Shown piece after piece: positions 1 through 8,583 of a stretch of 54,008 nt of DNA. Each line of letters opens with the position of its first letter. The first letter of the stretch is position 1. Under the pieces are notes generated by a model, which was given only the letters and a program-made list of their open reading frames with translations, had not been told where the DNA came from and made no database searches. The DNA is taken from NCBI GenBank assembly GCA_964461835.1, contig CAYWVO010000023.1:1-54008 (forward strand), read 5' to 3'. Position numbers and translations under genes: made by a program. The stretch comes from CAYWVO01 sp964461835. Its GTDB lineage: Bacteria; Zixibacteria; MSB-5A5; WJJR01; JAJRUJ01.

Positions 1-54
1 GTGTAGACCACGAGATGAAATGAAAGGTCCAGATTTCGAAGAACGTATTTTGCG

Positions 55-654
55 GCTGGCGTGGCCCTGATCTGAGGGTAAGCGAACAGCGATCCCGGAG
101 ATCAGGGTTTCTAGGTGCGTTGGGTGGGACACGTCAACTCCCAAGTTATTTCGTCAATTGTTAACACTGCATCGCAGCATTTATTGTCGAAACCACGTCG
201 CCAAGGCGACTCAGGGGTTTCGACCTACAAAAGCCTTTCGCTTCCACCATACATGGTGGGCTTCCCCACAGCACCAGGAAATCCAAATCGTGTATCACCA
301 AGCCCGAACCCTCACCGGGATTCTGGGTAAATATAGGCACGTTAGCCGAGGAAGGCTGGCGTGGGCCGGATCTGAGGGCGTGCGATCAGCACACCCGGAG
401 ATCAGGGTTTCTAGGTGCGCTCGGTAGGACACGTCATCTCCCAAGTTATTTCGTCAATTGTTAACACTGCATCGGAGCATTTATTGTCGAAACCACGTCG
501 CCAAGGCGACTCAGGGGTTTCGACCTACAAAAGCCTTTCGCTTCCACCATACATGGTGGGCTTCCCCACAGCACCAGGAAATCCAAATCGTGTATCACCA
601 AGCCCGAACCCTCACCGGGATTCTGCTTAAATATAGGCAAGCTGGCCAAGGAAG
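55..654. repeat. Two-copy 300-bp tandem repeat rich in hairpins
   Basis: Two units sit head to tail with an exact 300-base offset (about 55-354 and 355-654). They differ at only a handful of bases over the central 230 bases, so the duplication is recent or held homogeneous. Each unit has three stems. The first has 9-bp arms at 65-73 and 99-107 (imperfect in unit 2). The second is a nested stem with outer arms 186-194/216-224 and inner arms 197-202/205-210. The third has 7-bp arms at 244-250 and 253-259. Unit 2 has the last two at +300. The short reading frames inside look incidental. Function unknown; possible structured RNA, recombination or replication-linked repeat, or a non-autonomous mobile repeat. 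Confidence 0.9.
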
Positions 655-835
655 GTCAAGTCCAGTCAGCCCAAGGGCTGACCGGCATGGGATTGGGGGG
701 ACATGCTTTCGAAGGGGCAGACCGGGAGGTCTGCCGCCCACACTCATGCGCACACAATGGGTGGCCCGGACATGTGTCCGGGTTTCAGAGGCTGTGCGAT
801 CAGTGCTGGAAACCCTGACGAACGTCAGGGCTACC
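655..835. repeat. Cluster of REP-like hairpins
   Basis: Four perfect short inverted repeats lie in 170 bases: 665-672/675-682, 716-723/728-735, 765-772/775-782 and 813-820/823-830, each with 8-bp arms and a 2-4 base loop. The third reads GTGGCCC-stem-GGGTTTC and the fourth is the same layout on the other strand. This matches the hairpin at 61-112 and one at 36416-36452, with stem sequences that differ but keep pairing. I read them as one family of repetitive extragenic palindromes. No gene is visible here; they lie downstream of the minus-strand gene that ends at 890. Confidence 0.75.
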
Positions 836-889
836 CGACCGACGTATAGTTGAGCGGAGTTCACGGCTGAGCCGGATATTGTCAGCGGG

Positions 890-1834
890 TTACAACGGTA
901 AGGATTGCGTCAACCGGAGAAAGCGGACGACGACTTGCGCGGCTAATTTGGTTGTGCGATTATCGACATCAAACTCCGGGTTGATCTCCGATATCTCCAG
1001 CACACGTGAACGGGGATCGGCCCCCGCGACGGCCGCGATATCATAGATATCTTCGGCGGCCAAGCCAATCGGATACGAGGCGCTGACCCCCGGTGCATCA
1101 GAGGTACGCACCGCATCCATATCGATGCCCCAGAAGATGGCATCATACGATAAGGTGCTGAGCAGATCGGTGAGGTGATCGGTCGTTCTTGCCTTGCGGA
1201 GTTCATCCAGCCAGATAATCCGCACCCCGGCCTCTCTGAGGTAGCGCGTGTGTTCGTCCAGATTGACCTCGGGCTTACAGCCGACCTCGATCAGTTGTCC
1301 CGGGCTAAGAATCTTTTCATCGAGTACCTGGCGATAGGGGGTACCGCTGTGGCGGACCTCGCTGCCGCGTACATCAAAATGACTGTCCACATTAATCGCC
1401 AGCGGGTTTTCGGTCACGGCAGCCAGAGCGCTGATGTCGGGATACGAAATATCATTTCCCCCGCCCAGGACTACCACACGCTTCCCGTCGGCGAGTGCCT
1501 GCTGGACAATATCTTTTTGCCGCGCGTGGGTTTTCTCCAGCGAATCCTGCATCACCACATCGCCGAGATCCACCAGTTCGCCGTCCTGGAAGCCGTCCGG
1601 GGCGGGAAATCGATACAACTGACGTCTAATTTCGCGCGGCGCTTTGTCTGCCCCAGGCCGGCCGCGATTGCGCCGCACGCCCTCGTCCTGCGGGCAGCCG
1701 AGAAGCACGACTTTGGCGTCATCGTACGCGTCCAAATCCTGCGCGATGGCGTCACCAATCAGCCGACCCTTGCGAGGATCCTTACCTTTAGCAATTCCCC
1801 GATCTGGGGCGGTCAAGTTGTTACGCTGTATCAT
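890..1834 (-). CDS. Arginase/agmatinase/formimidoylglutamase-family hydrolase
   Basis: About 314 residues of the ureohydrolase fold, which releases urea or formamide from guanidino or formimino substrates using a two-metal (usually Mn) site. Visible metal motifs are GGGND, DSHFD and GIDMDA in the usual order. The first is normally GGGHE/D, so the first histidine ligand is Asn here, which may change metal content or activity. The substrate cannot be assigned; formimidoylglutamase-like is the nearest guess. The start chosen is ATG at 1834, preceded by GGAG 12 bases upstream. A GTG at 1900 would extend the protein, but it overlaps a possible sigma54 promoter and adds a non-conserved leader. Single gene, flanked by the hairpin cluster downstream. 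Confidence 0.8.
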   Translation of the reverse strand: MIQRNNLTAPDRGIAKGKDPRKGRLIGDAIAQDLDAYDDAKVVLLGCPQDEGVRRNRGRPGADKAPREIRRQLYRFPAPDGFQDGELVDLGDVVMQDSLEKTHARQKDIVQQALADGKRVVVLGGGNDISYPDISALAAVTENPLAINVDSHFDVRGSEVRHSGTPYRQVLDEKILSPGQLIEVGCKPEVNLDEHTRYLREAGVRIIWLDELRKARTTDHLTDLLSTLSYDAIFWGIDMDAVRTSDAPGVSASYPIGLAAEDIYDIAAVAGADPRSRVLEISEINPEFDVDNRTTKLAAQVVVRFLRLTQSLPL

Positions 1835-1894
1835 GGTGTACGGGTACTCCAATCTCCGTCTAGCGCCTTCACATCCGAACCACTGTTTGACCAA

Positions 1895-1909
1895 GCACAC
1901 CCCATGCCG
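1895..1909 (-). promoter_or_regulatory. Possible sigma54 (-24/-12) promoter for the arginase-family gene
   Basis: On the minus strand the bases read CGGCAT-N5-GTGC. The invariant GG and GC dinucleotides are at the right spacing, but two consensus positions differ. It lies about 60 bases before the ATG at 1834. Weaker than the other sigma54 candidates in this window. Confidence 0.3.
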
Positions 1910-2226
1910 TCACTCATCATATGACGGAATATCCTGCAATTTGGTTGGCGCGCGCGCCGCAAATCAATCTCTGCTCCGGCAAGCGAGATGTTTCCGGCAG
2001 CAGCTGTGATAATACAGAACACAGCCGCGCGAATAGGATGGATTAGTGGTTCAAATTATCACAGACAGCACGTGTTTCGGCATTTGATCTCGTAGTTGCT
2101 AAAGGGGTTACCACGGAATAGCGGAAGGTATCCGGCTGTCTTCGAGTACGCTGCAGTATTTCGATCATCTGGTGCCGTTAGCCTGACGATCGGTGCCGGC
2201 CTCTGACCTGTTCGCGAAACATCCAT
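1910..2226. other. Intergenic, no gene seen
   Basis: Divergent spacer between the arginase-family gene and the NDH-2 gene. Reading frames on either strand are short and lack ribosome sites or recognisable protein. No strong inverted repeat was noticed. Confidence 0.5.
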
Positions 2227-2241
2227 TGGTACAGTAGTTGC
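2227..2241 (+). promoter_or_regulatory. Candidate sigma54 promoter upstream of NDH-2 gene
   Basis: TGGTAC-N5-TTGC followed by A. This matches the sigma54 consensus TGGCAC-N5-TTGC with one mismatch, and the invariant GG and GC are present. It is 120 bases before the start at 2361, which leaves a fairly long leader. Confidence 0.45.
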
Positions 2242-2360
2242 ACGACGTAACATCAGGGAGGAGAGGTGAACATGAACTCCAGACGGGGGAGAGGAACGCA
2301 AGGGATTGAAGTGCCGATTTAAATTCCAGCATCCCTTTTCCCATTAACATAAGGAATGAG

Positions 2361-3719
2361 ATGACTCAGCAGAGGGCTACCATAACAGCAGAAGAGCGAG
2401 GGACGAAAGAACAGATTCCCGAGACGCGCCCGGCGGAGGAGAGCAATGGCCGCCATCGGGTCGTCGTTATCGGTGGCGGTTTTGGTGGACTTTGGGCGGT
2501 GCAGTCGTTGAAACGCGCACCGGTGGACATTATGTTAATCGACCGGAGCAACTACCACTTATTCCAACCGTTACTCTACCAGGTCGCCACTGGCGCCTTG
2601 TCGCCGGCAGATATTTCTTCGCCGTTTCGCAACGTGTTGGAAAGGCAACGCAATGCACGGTTTATTCTCGGCAATGTAACCGACATTGACTATGATCGCC
2701 AGCAAGTCGTGTTGGATGACGGCCGGGTGGATTTTGATAGTCTGATCATTGCGAGCGGCTCTATCGAGCACTATTTCGGACATCCGGAATGGCAACGGCA
2801 TGTGTTCGGTTTGAAGACAATCGAAGATGCGCTGGCATTCCGTCGGCGGTTGTTCCGCATTCTGGAGAAGGCGGAAAAAACTGCTAATGAGACTGAACGT
2901 GAAAGACTCCTGACGTTTTTGATTGTCGGTGGTGGGCCCACGGGCGTCGAGATGGCCGGAGCAATTGCCGAAGTCACCAGGAACATGCTACCGCGCAATT
3001 ATCGGATTGTGCAGGGCTCAAATATCCGCATTATCATCATTGAGTTTATGGACCAATTACTGCCGCCGTTCCCCAAAAAGCTAGCCGCAGCCGCCACGCA
3101 ATCGTTGCAAAAATTGGGAGTCGAGGTACGCACGGGGACTAAAGTGACCGACATTACCGAGGATGGTGCGGTGGTTGAGGCAGATGGTTCCCAGCAAACA
3201 ATCCCGGCCCATACCGTTATGTGGGCAGCGGGGGTCAAACCGACGCCGTTGGGGGAGGCGTTGGTCGGTGAAGACGAAGGAGTGCTGGATAAGAAAAAGA
3301 GAGTGCGGGTATCACCCGACCTGAGTGTCCCCGGCCGCCCAAATGTGTTTGTGATCGGCGATCTTGCCAATTTCAGTCACCAAGATGGTGAGCCACTTCC
3401 CGGAGTGGCGTCGGTTGCCATGTCCGAGGGTCGATATGTGGCCAAGCGTATTCGTCGTCGACTTCAGGGGAAAGAAACGAAACCATATCGCTATCGCGAT
3501 AAGGGTCAGTTGGCCGTCATCGGCCGGGCGTCGGCGGTTGCCGATCTCGGTCGCCTGAAATTCTCCGGGTATCCAGCGTGGCTAATCTGGCTTTTTGTCC
3601 ATTTGATGTACCTCGTGGGATTCGAAAACCGGTTGCTGGTGTTTATTCGGTGGGCGTGGAATTATTTCACGCGCAAACCGGCGGCCCAACTTATTATCGA
3701 GCCGTCCGATGATGACTGA
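2361..3719 (+). CDS. ndh: Type II NADH dehydrogenase (NDH-2), FAD-dependent
   Basis: 452 residues. It oxidises NADH and passes electrons to quinone at the membrane surface without proton pumping. The first dinucleotide fold (GGGFGG, about residues 37-42) binds FAD and is followed by the family's FQPLLYQVA segment. The second fold (GGGPTG, about 193-198) binds NADH. A late GDLANF-type stretch closes the FAD site. The last 60 residues carry Trp/Leu-rich amphipathic segments and a basic end, as expected for peripheral membrane binding. The first 30 residues are polar and probably disordered. AAGGA six bases before the ATG supports the start. It lies just before the TPP-enzyme operon and could share its redox role. 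Confidence 0.92.
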   Translation: MTQQRATITAEERGTKEQIPETRPAEESNGRHRVVVIGGGFGGLWAVQSLKRAPVDIMLIDRSNYHLFQPLLYQVATGALSPADISSPFRNVLERQRNARFILGNVTDIDYDRQQVVLDDGRVDFDSLIIASGSIEHYFGHPEWQRHVFGLKTIEDALAFRRRLFRILEKAEKTANETERERLLTFLIVGGGPTGVEMAGAIAEVTRNMLPRNYRIVQGSNIRIIIIEFMDQLLPPFPKKLAAAATQSLQKLGVEVRTGTKVTDITEDGAVVEADGSQQTIPAHTVMWAAGVKPTPLGEALVGEDEGVLDKKKRVRVSPDLSVPGRPNVFVIGDLANFSHQDGEPLPGVASVAMSEGRYVAKRIRRRLQGKETKPYRYRDKGQLAVIGRASAVADLGRLKFSGYPAWLIWLFVHLMYLVGFENRLLVFIRWAWNYFTRKPAAQLIIEPSDDD

Positions 3720-3857
3720 GCCGGTTTCATTCCGTGGTTTTCCTCGTACCGAATATTCACACTTCTCGCCCATAGACGAATGATTTCAATCCTGAAAGTT
3801 TCTTAATCATTCGGTATCTTAATCTCTGTCAACAACTTTTGGCCTCACAAGTGATTG

Positions 3858-3872
3858 TGGCATGCCTTTTGT
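3858..3872 (+). promoter_or_regulatory. Sigma54 promoter of the TPP-enzyme/OsmC/P460/dodecin operon
   Basis: TGGCAT-N5-TTGT gives a full -24 element and a -12 element with T in place of the final C, at exact spacing. It lies 75 bases before the TTG start at 3947. The same -12 variant occurs in the metal-efflux promoter at 13288. Confidence 0.6.
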
Positions 3873-3946
3873 TACTCAGGTGGACCAGTATGGACGCACA
3901 TCGCGAACAGACAGGGATATCAATTTAGCCTGAGCGAGGTTCCACC

Positions 3947-5698
3947 TTGAGCAAAACAGTATCGGATGTACTGATTGATATTCTAAGCCAATGGGGAGTG
4001 GAGGTCGTGTTCGGGATACCGGGCGACGGCGCTAATGGGATAATGGAAGCCCTCCGTCAGCGCCAGGAAGATATCAGATTTATTCAAGCACGACATGAAG
4101 AAGCCGCTGCCTTCATGGCTACCGGCTGGGCTAAGTACACCGGCAAGCTCGGCGTATGTTTGGCGACTTCCGGACCGGGTGGACTGCACCTGCTGAATGG
4201 ACTGTATGACGCCAAACTCGATGGTCAGCCGGTCCTGGCGATTACCGGCAACCAGTTTCATGACTTAATCGATACGTATGGGCAGCAGGATGTCAATCTG
4301 GAATCAGTGTTCACCGATGTAGCCGAGTACAATGTCCGGGTCATGGGCCCAGACCACGTGGAGAATATTGCTCATCTGGCGTGCCGTCACGCGATCTCCC
4401 GTCGAGGTGTAGCGCATATCACGATTCCGACGGACACCCAAACGCATGACGTACCGGGTGAGCGTTCCAAACGGAATATTCCGGAACACATGCGGGAGAG
4501 TTGTGTTGCCAACTATACCCTCCCTGACGATGAGCAACTACGCGAGGCCGCGAAGATTCTCAACGCGAGCGAACGACCCGCTATTCTGGTTGGTCGGGGG
4601 GCGCTGGGGATGCCCGATCTTTTGGAAAAGCTCAGCGATACGCTGGGTGCACCGATTGCCAAAGCCCTCTTGGGTAAGGCGGTGTTGCCGGACAATAGCC
4701 CCGCCACCACGGGCGGCATTGGCTTGCTCGGTACCTGGCCCTCCCATCAGGCGATGAAAGAATGCGATACCTTATTGATGATCGGGACGTCGTTTCCCTA
4801 TCTCGAATATCTTCCCAAGCCGGGGACGGTGAAGGCAGTGCAAATCGACATTGATCCGGTGCGCATCGGACTGCGCCACCCCATTGACGTTGGTCTTGTC
4901 GGCGACAGCAGAGCAGTGATTGAAGCTCTTCTGCCATTACTGAAGAAGAATGGAAACCGGGAGTTCCTGAAAAAGGCGCAGGAAAGCACCAGAGAATGGT
5001 GGCAACTCATGGAACATCGTGGTACCCGAAAAGACTCGCCGCTGAAACCACAAGTGCCGGCCTGGGAGTTGGGGAAACGACTCCCCGATGATGCGATTGT
5101 CGCCGCCGACTCCGGTACGATTACCACCTGGTGGGCGCGACAGGTCCCGGTTAGACAGGGACAGATGCATTCCGTTTCGGGCAATTTGGCGTCGATGGCT
5201 TGTGCCGTTCCTTATGCGATCGCCGCGCAACTGGCGTATCCGGACCGGCCGGTCTATGCCCTGGTAGGTGATGGCGGGTTTTCCATGTTGATGGCCGAAT
5301 TCGCCACCTGTGTGAAATACAACCTGCCGATTAAAATTCTCGTGTTCAAGAACAACACCCTCGGACAGATCAAATGGGAACAAATGGTATTTGAGGGCAA
5401 TCCCGAATACGGTTGTGAATTGCATCCGCTTGATTTTGCCGCCTTTGCGCGTTCCTGTGGAGGACATGGATTCAGTATCGACTCGGCGGAACACTGTGGA
5501 GAAATATTGGAGACTGCACTGGCGACCGAAGGACCGGTGCTCATTGAAGTCGAAGTCGACCCCCTTGAGCCGCCAATGCCGCCGCAGGTTGATTTCGATC
5601 AGGCAACCGAATTCATCAAATCGCTGGTAAAAGGAGAACCGCAAAGCAAAGAAATCCTCAACACCATTCTGAAAAACCGGGTACGGGAGATGGTCTGA
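3947..5698 (+). CDS. Thiamine-pyrophosphate enzyme, pyruvate oxidase/acetolactate synthase-like
   Basis: 583 residues with the three-domain layout of the POX/ALS family. The N-terminal PYR domain has RHEEAAAFMA, where the glutamate activates the TPP cofactor. A central FAD/nucleotide-fold domain follows, then a C-terminal PP domain with GDGGF and NNT, about 27 residues apart, which bind the diphosphate through a divalent metal. The family includes pyruvate oxidase (PoxB, quinone-linked), acetolactate synthase and related decarboxylases; the substrate cannot be fixed from sequence. Being near NDH-2 and OsmC fits a PoxB-like respiratory role. The start is TTG with GAGCGAGG upstream. The operon continues with OsmC, P460 and dodecin. 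Confidence 0.88.
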   Translation: MSKTVSDVLIDILSQWGVEVVFGIPGDGANGIMEALRQRQEDIRFIQARHEEAAAFMATGWAKYTGKLGVCLATSGPGGLHLLNGLYDAKLDGQPVLAITGNQFHDLIDTYGQQDVNLESVFTDVAEYNVRVMGPDHVENIAHLACRHAISRRGVAHITIPTDTQTHDVPGERSKRNIPEHMRESCVANYTLPDDEQLREAAKILNASERPAILVGRGALGMPDLLEKLSDTLGAPIAKALLGKAVLPDNSPATTGGIGLLGTWPSHQAMKECDTLLMIGTSFPYLEYLPKPGTVKAVQIDIDPVRIGLRHPIDVGLVGDSRAVIEALLPLLKKNGNREFLKKAQESTREWWQLMEHRGTRKDSPLKPQVPAWELGKRLPDDAIVAADSGTITTWWARQVPVRQGQMHSVSGNLASMACAVPYAIAAQLAYPDRPVYALVGDGGFSMLMAEFATCVKYNLPIKILVFKNNTLGQIKWEQMVFEGNPEYGCELHPLDFAAFARSCGGHGFSIDSAEHCGEILETALATEGPVLIEVEVDPLEPPMPPQVDFDQATEFIKSLVKGEPQSKEILNTILKNRVREMV

Positions 5699-5787
5699 GG
5701 AAAAAGAGTGCCTGGGTGACAACGAAGTCGACAGGCCCGCGATCAACGATCACAGATAGATTAACCCTACGCAGGAAAGGATAACAC

Positions 5788-6216
5788 ATGCCTACTCGCA
5801 AAGCGCAGGCAACCTGGCAAGGAAAGCTCAAGGACGGTAAGGGATCGATGGATACCGGCAGTGGTGGTTGTCGTGGTGATTACAGCGCAGGCTCACGATT
5901 TGCCGATGACCAGGGAACTAATCCGGAGGAACTGCTCGGCGCTGCCCATGCCGGCTGTTTTTCCATGGCGCTGTCCCACGTTATGGACGAGTCTGGTATC
6001 GAGGCGAAGAAAATCGATACCTCCGCAGCGGTGAAAATAGAGCAGGCTGACGGCGGATATCGAATATCCGCCATTGACTTGCATACACAAGTTGCGGCCG
6101 AAGACCTGGACGAAAGTCAGCTCAAGAAATTTGCCGAAGACGCACGGGATAATTGTCCGGTGTCCAAGGTGCTTGGGGACGTCAATATTTCCGTGGACGC
6201 TAAACTCGTCTCATAA
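5788..6216 (+). CDS. osmC: OsmC-family peroxiredoxin
   Basis: 142 residues, typical of OsmC/Ohr thiol peroxidases that reduce organic hydroperoxides in the cytoplasm. The two catalytic cysteines are visible in HAGCFSMAL (about residue 57) and NCPVSKVL (about 126). The helix-lining LLGAAHAGC motif points to the OsmC rather than Ohr branch. AGGAAAGG before the ATG supports the start. It lies 90 bases after the TPP enzyme, so probable co-transcription and a shared oxidative-stress role. Confidence 0.9.
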   Translation: MPTRKAQATWQGKLKDGKGSMDTGSGGCRGDYSAGSRFADDQGTNPEELLGAAHAGCFSMALSHVMDESGIEAKKIDTSAAVKIEQADGGYRISAIDLHTQVAAEDLDESQLKKFAEDARDNCPVSKVLGDVNISVDAKLVS

Positions 6217-6303
6217 TTACTCTTGAGAATGTGGGAATAAGGAGAAGCCTGCTCTCCGTGTTAGGTTGAAATAAGGTTAGGCAATAGTGGTCAGGAGGAA
6301 CAG

Positions 6304-6846
6304 ATGAAATCGCTCATGAAGTATGTATCGGGGACCGTTCTGATTGTCGCTCTGATCTTCTCTGCTTGGGTCGTTCAGGGGCAGGAAATGCCCTTTGGCG
6401 GGAAAGAGGACGTTGCCTTTGCTGAGAAACTCTGGCAGGCGATTGATGGCTACACCGACTGGGAGATACAAACTGATTTTTATCCCGGTCGCTCTCCCCA
6501 CGGTAAGTTCCTGCGAACCTACTACAGTATGGTGAACATCGATAAGAAGCCGTACCACGTGATCATTAAGGACAATTACGCGGGCGAGGATATCACCCAG
6601 GATTCGCTGGCGAAGGAACCTGAATCGTTCCTCGTGGCGGTGACGGTCATGGTCCAACGCGAAGCCGGGTACGACCCCGATCACCATAATTGGTATTGGG
6701 TGAAGTACGGTAAGGACGGGTCAGTGGAGAAAAACCAGAAAGGTCTGGCGCTGGCCGGTCGCGTGGCCAAGGGAATGGACCAGGGCTGTATCGCGTGTCA
6801 TGCATCGGCGAAAGGTGGAGACTACTTCTTCACCAATGACCAATAG
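6304..6846 (+). CDS. Cytochrome P460-family protein, exported
   Basis: 180 residues with an N-terminal signal peptide (basic MKSLMKY, then a hydrophobic run ending near VVQGQ). The rest matches the P460 fold: FYPGRSPHGKFLRTYYS near the middle, VMVQREAGYDP, and a C-terminal CIACH heme-attachment motif about 17 residues from the end. P460 proteins are periplasmic heme enzymes. Characterised ones oxidise hydroxylamine or bind NO, and most are uncharacterised. GGAGGA before the ATG fixes the start. It is the third gene after the predicted sigma54 promoter; the substrate is unknown. Confidence 0.85.
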   Translation: MKSLMKYVSGTVLIVALIFSAWVVQGQEMPFGGKEDVAFAEKLWQAIDGYTDWEIQTDFYPGRSPHGKFLRTYYSMVNIDKKPYHVIIKDNYAGEDITQDSLAKEPESFLVAVTVMVQREAGYDPDHHNWYWVKYGKDGSVEKNQKGLALAGRVAKGMDQGCIACHASAKGGDYFFTNDQ

Positions 6847-6956
6847 GGTACGTCTGAAATCTGCGGTTTTGCAATAGCGGTCGACTCCGGGGAAGGAGCG
6901 GCCTGAGATGAGGTGGTTCACTGTTGCCACCGAGAGGTGCACAAGGAGGATTTGCC

Positions 6957-7157
6957 ATGTCGGTAGTGAAAACAATCGAAGTGATGGCCCAATCAGATAA
7001 AGGCTGGGAAGATGCTACCCAAGTAGCCGTTACCGAAGCTGCCAAGTCTGTTGACAACATTGAATCGGTCTGGGTGAAGGAGATGAAAGCGATTGTCGAG
7101 GCCGGCAAAATTACGACCTATCGCATTAACACCAAAATCTCCTTTGTCGTGAAGTAA
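6957..7157 (+). CDS. Dodecin-family flavin-binding protein
   Basis: 66 residues, the full length of dodecin, which assembles as a hollow dodecamer that stores flavin (riboflavin/FMN) or CoA. The family pattern is clear: VVKTIEVMAQSDKGWEDA, a conserved WVKEM strand, and the closing TYRINTKISFVV strand. The start is ATG 6957 with AAGGAGGA seven bases upstream; a longer frame from 6924 starts upstream of this ribosome site. It ends the redox/stress group, which may be flavin-linked through the FAD-dependent neighbours. Confidence 0.9.
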   Translation: MSVVKTIEVMAQSDKGWEDATQVAVTEAAKSVDNIESVWVKEMKAIVEAGKITTYRINTKISFVVK

Positions 7158-7263
7158 ACAACACCAAGGCAGTCTGTTCCGCGACAAAGGAATTTGCCGG
7201 GATTATTCGGTCGGTTAGGGCGTTGTCGGATACGTAACGACCGGCCTGGAAGGAGACGTTCTG

Positions 7264-7297
7264 GGCGGATAAATGTCAATCCCGACATTTCTCCGCC
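7264..7297 (+). terminator. Strong hairpin downstream of dodecin, probable terminator
   Basis: Inverted repeat with 14-base arms 7264-7277 and 7284-7297, one mismatch, and a 6-base loop. It is about 105 bases after the dodecin stop. There is no clear T-run afterwards, so it may be a processing or REP-like hairpin instead. Confidence 0.5.
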
Positions 7298-7436
7298 TAC
7301 CGAATTCTTAGCTGGCCAGTGTATCGGTTTGGGTTGATCGTTATGTTTTGCCGATATGCTGCCTCGTTTGCCGGAAAAAGACTTGTTCCCCGTGGCAAAA
7401 GAATAGTATTTCCCGAACGTCCGTATGGGAGATACT

Positions 7437-8381
7437 ATGATCGCGGAGAAATCAACGTATGTTTGCCGCTGCCCGGTCTGCGACGGCGAATCCGGGCATC
7501 GAAAAATACGGGATTATTTTTCAAAAGCATTTTCCCGCAAGTTCGAGATTTTGGAATGCTGTGCGTGCGGCACACGGCGCACGTATCCGTTTCTTACCGG
7601 CGAACAATTGCGCGAATACTATGGTGATGAGGAAATTGTCGGCGCCGGAAAATACGACAAATGGCAACGCAAATACCGGTATATCCATGATTGGATCGCC
7701 CGGCATATTGACGTGGCCGGGAAACGGGTCATCGAGGTCGGTTCCAACTCCGGCAATTTGCTGCGGTATTTTAAAGAACGCTCCCATTGCGACGTGACCG
7801 GCATTGAGCTCTCAGCCGCCGGCAAAGAATACTCAGAAACGATAAATGACGTTCCGGTTTCCGCTGGACGTCTCGGTGAATATCGGGAATCGTCCCGCAC
7901 CGGCAGCGACTTGGTGTTGATGGTGCATTTGTTTGAACATATTACCGATCCGGTCACGTTTCTTAGAGATGTCCGCGGCATACTCAACGAGGACGGCCAC
8001 GTGTATATTGAGCTCCCCAATGCACGGATGATTGACTTTGAGCTCACCGGCGATTTTGCGAATCCGTACTGTATGCCGTTTCACGCCTATCTCTATCATA
8101 TGGAATCGCTGACCAGGCTACTGAAGCAAAATGGCTTCTCTGTCGTAGCCAAACGGTATTGGTCTCGCAAGGAAGATGGTGGCTCCATAACCAAAGCGCT
8201 CGCCGATTCGTACCGGTATCGACTCGAAAAGAAATTCGGCAGCAATGTTTTCTCCAGAGTTCTTGCCAAAGCATTTAAGATGATTGTCCGGTTCTACCCT
8301 CATCGTTTTTTAATCGGATTCGCTTTCAGCAAACGCAATAAATCAACTACTATTGCGGTACTCGGCAGGAAGGCAGGATGA
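7437..8381 (+). CDS. SAM-dependent methyltransferase with N-terminal zinc-ribbon
   Basis: 314 residues. The first 45 hold two Cys pairs (CRCPVC and CCACG) that form a probable zinc ribbon. A class I methyltransferase domain follows: motif I VIEVGSNSGNLL at about 101, motif II GIEL, then VHLFEHITDP and a motif like YIELPN. This layout is typical of C-methyltransferases of sugar or cell-surface biosynthesis and of UbiE/Cfa-like enzymes; the substrate is unknown. ATG 7437 is chosen because GGGAG lies six bases upstream; the ATG at 7425 overlaps that site. It stands alone between the dodecin hairpin and aconitase. Confidence 0.85.
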   Translation: MIAEKSTYVCRCPVCDGESGHRKIRDYFSKAFSRKFEILECCACGTRRTYPFLTGEQLREYYGDEEIVGAGKYDKWQRKYRYIHDWIARHIDVAGKRVIEVGSNSGNLLRYFKERSHCDVTGIELSAAGKEYSETINDVPVSAGRLGEYRESSRTGSDLVLMVHLFEHITDPVTFLRDVRGILNEDGHVYIELPNARMIDFELTGDFANPYCMPFHAYLYHMESLTRLLKQNGFSVVAKRYWSRKEDGGSITKALADSYRYRLEKKFGSNVFSRVLAKAFKMIVRFYPHRFLIGFAFSKRNKSTTIAVLGRKAG

Positions 8382-8583
8382 ACGTTCCTGGAAATTTGCC
8401 AGCCAGCGATCAATCCCGGAATTCATCATAGTAAGTGATTTTGTGGAAATTGCGGTGTACCGGGTCAACACCAGGATGTTTTGTGTCGTTAAATAGGCGA
8501 CCGGATTGCGGCGCGGACACTGGGGATGGCAACGACCGGCAAAGTTCGCCGCCCGCATTCTTATCGGGAGGCATGAGAAGGTG

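Noticed and set aside
115..864. Several overlapping frames of 60-130 codons inside the tandem repeat and hairpin cluster
   Set aside because: They follow the repeat and its hairpins, lack ribosome sites, change frame at unit ends, and are open on both strands.
1835..1900. GTG extension of the arginase-family gene
   Set aside because: It overlaps the possible sigma54 box and its leader has no family match.
1175..1924. 249-codon plus-strand frame
   Set aside because: Antisense shadow of the arginase-family gene; no coding signature or ribosome site.
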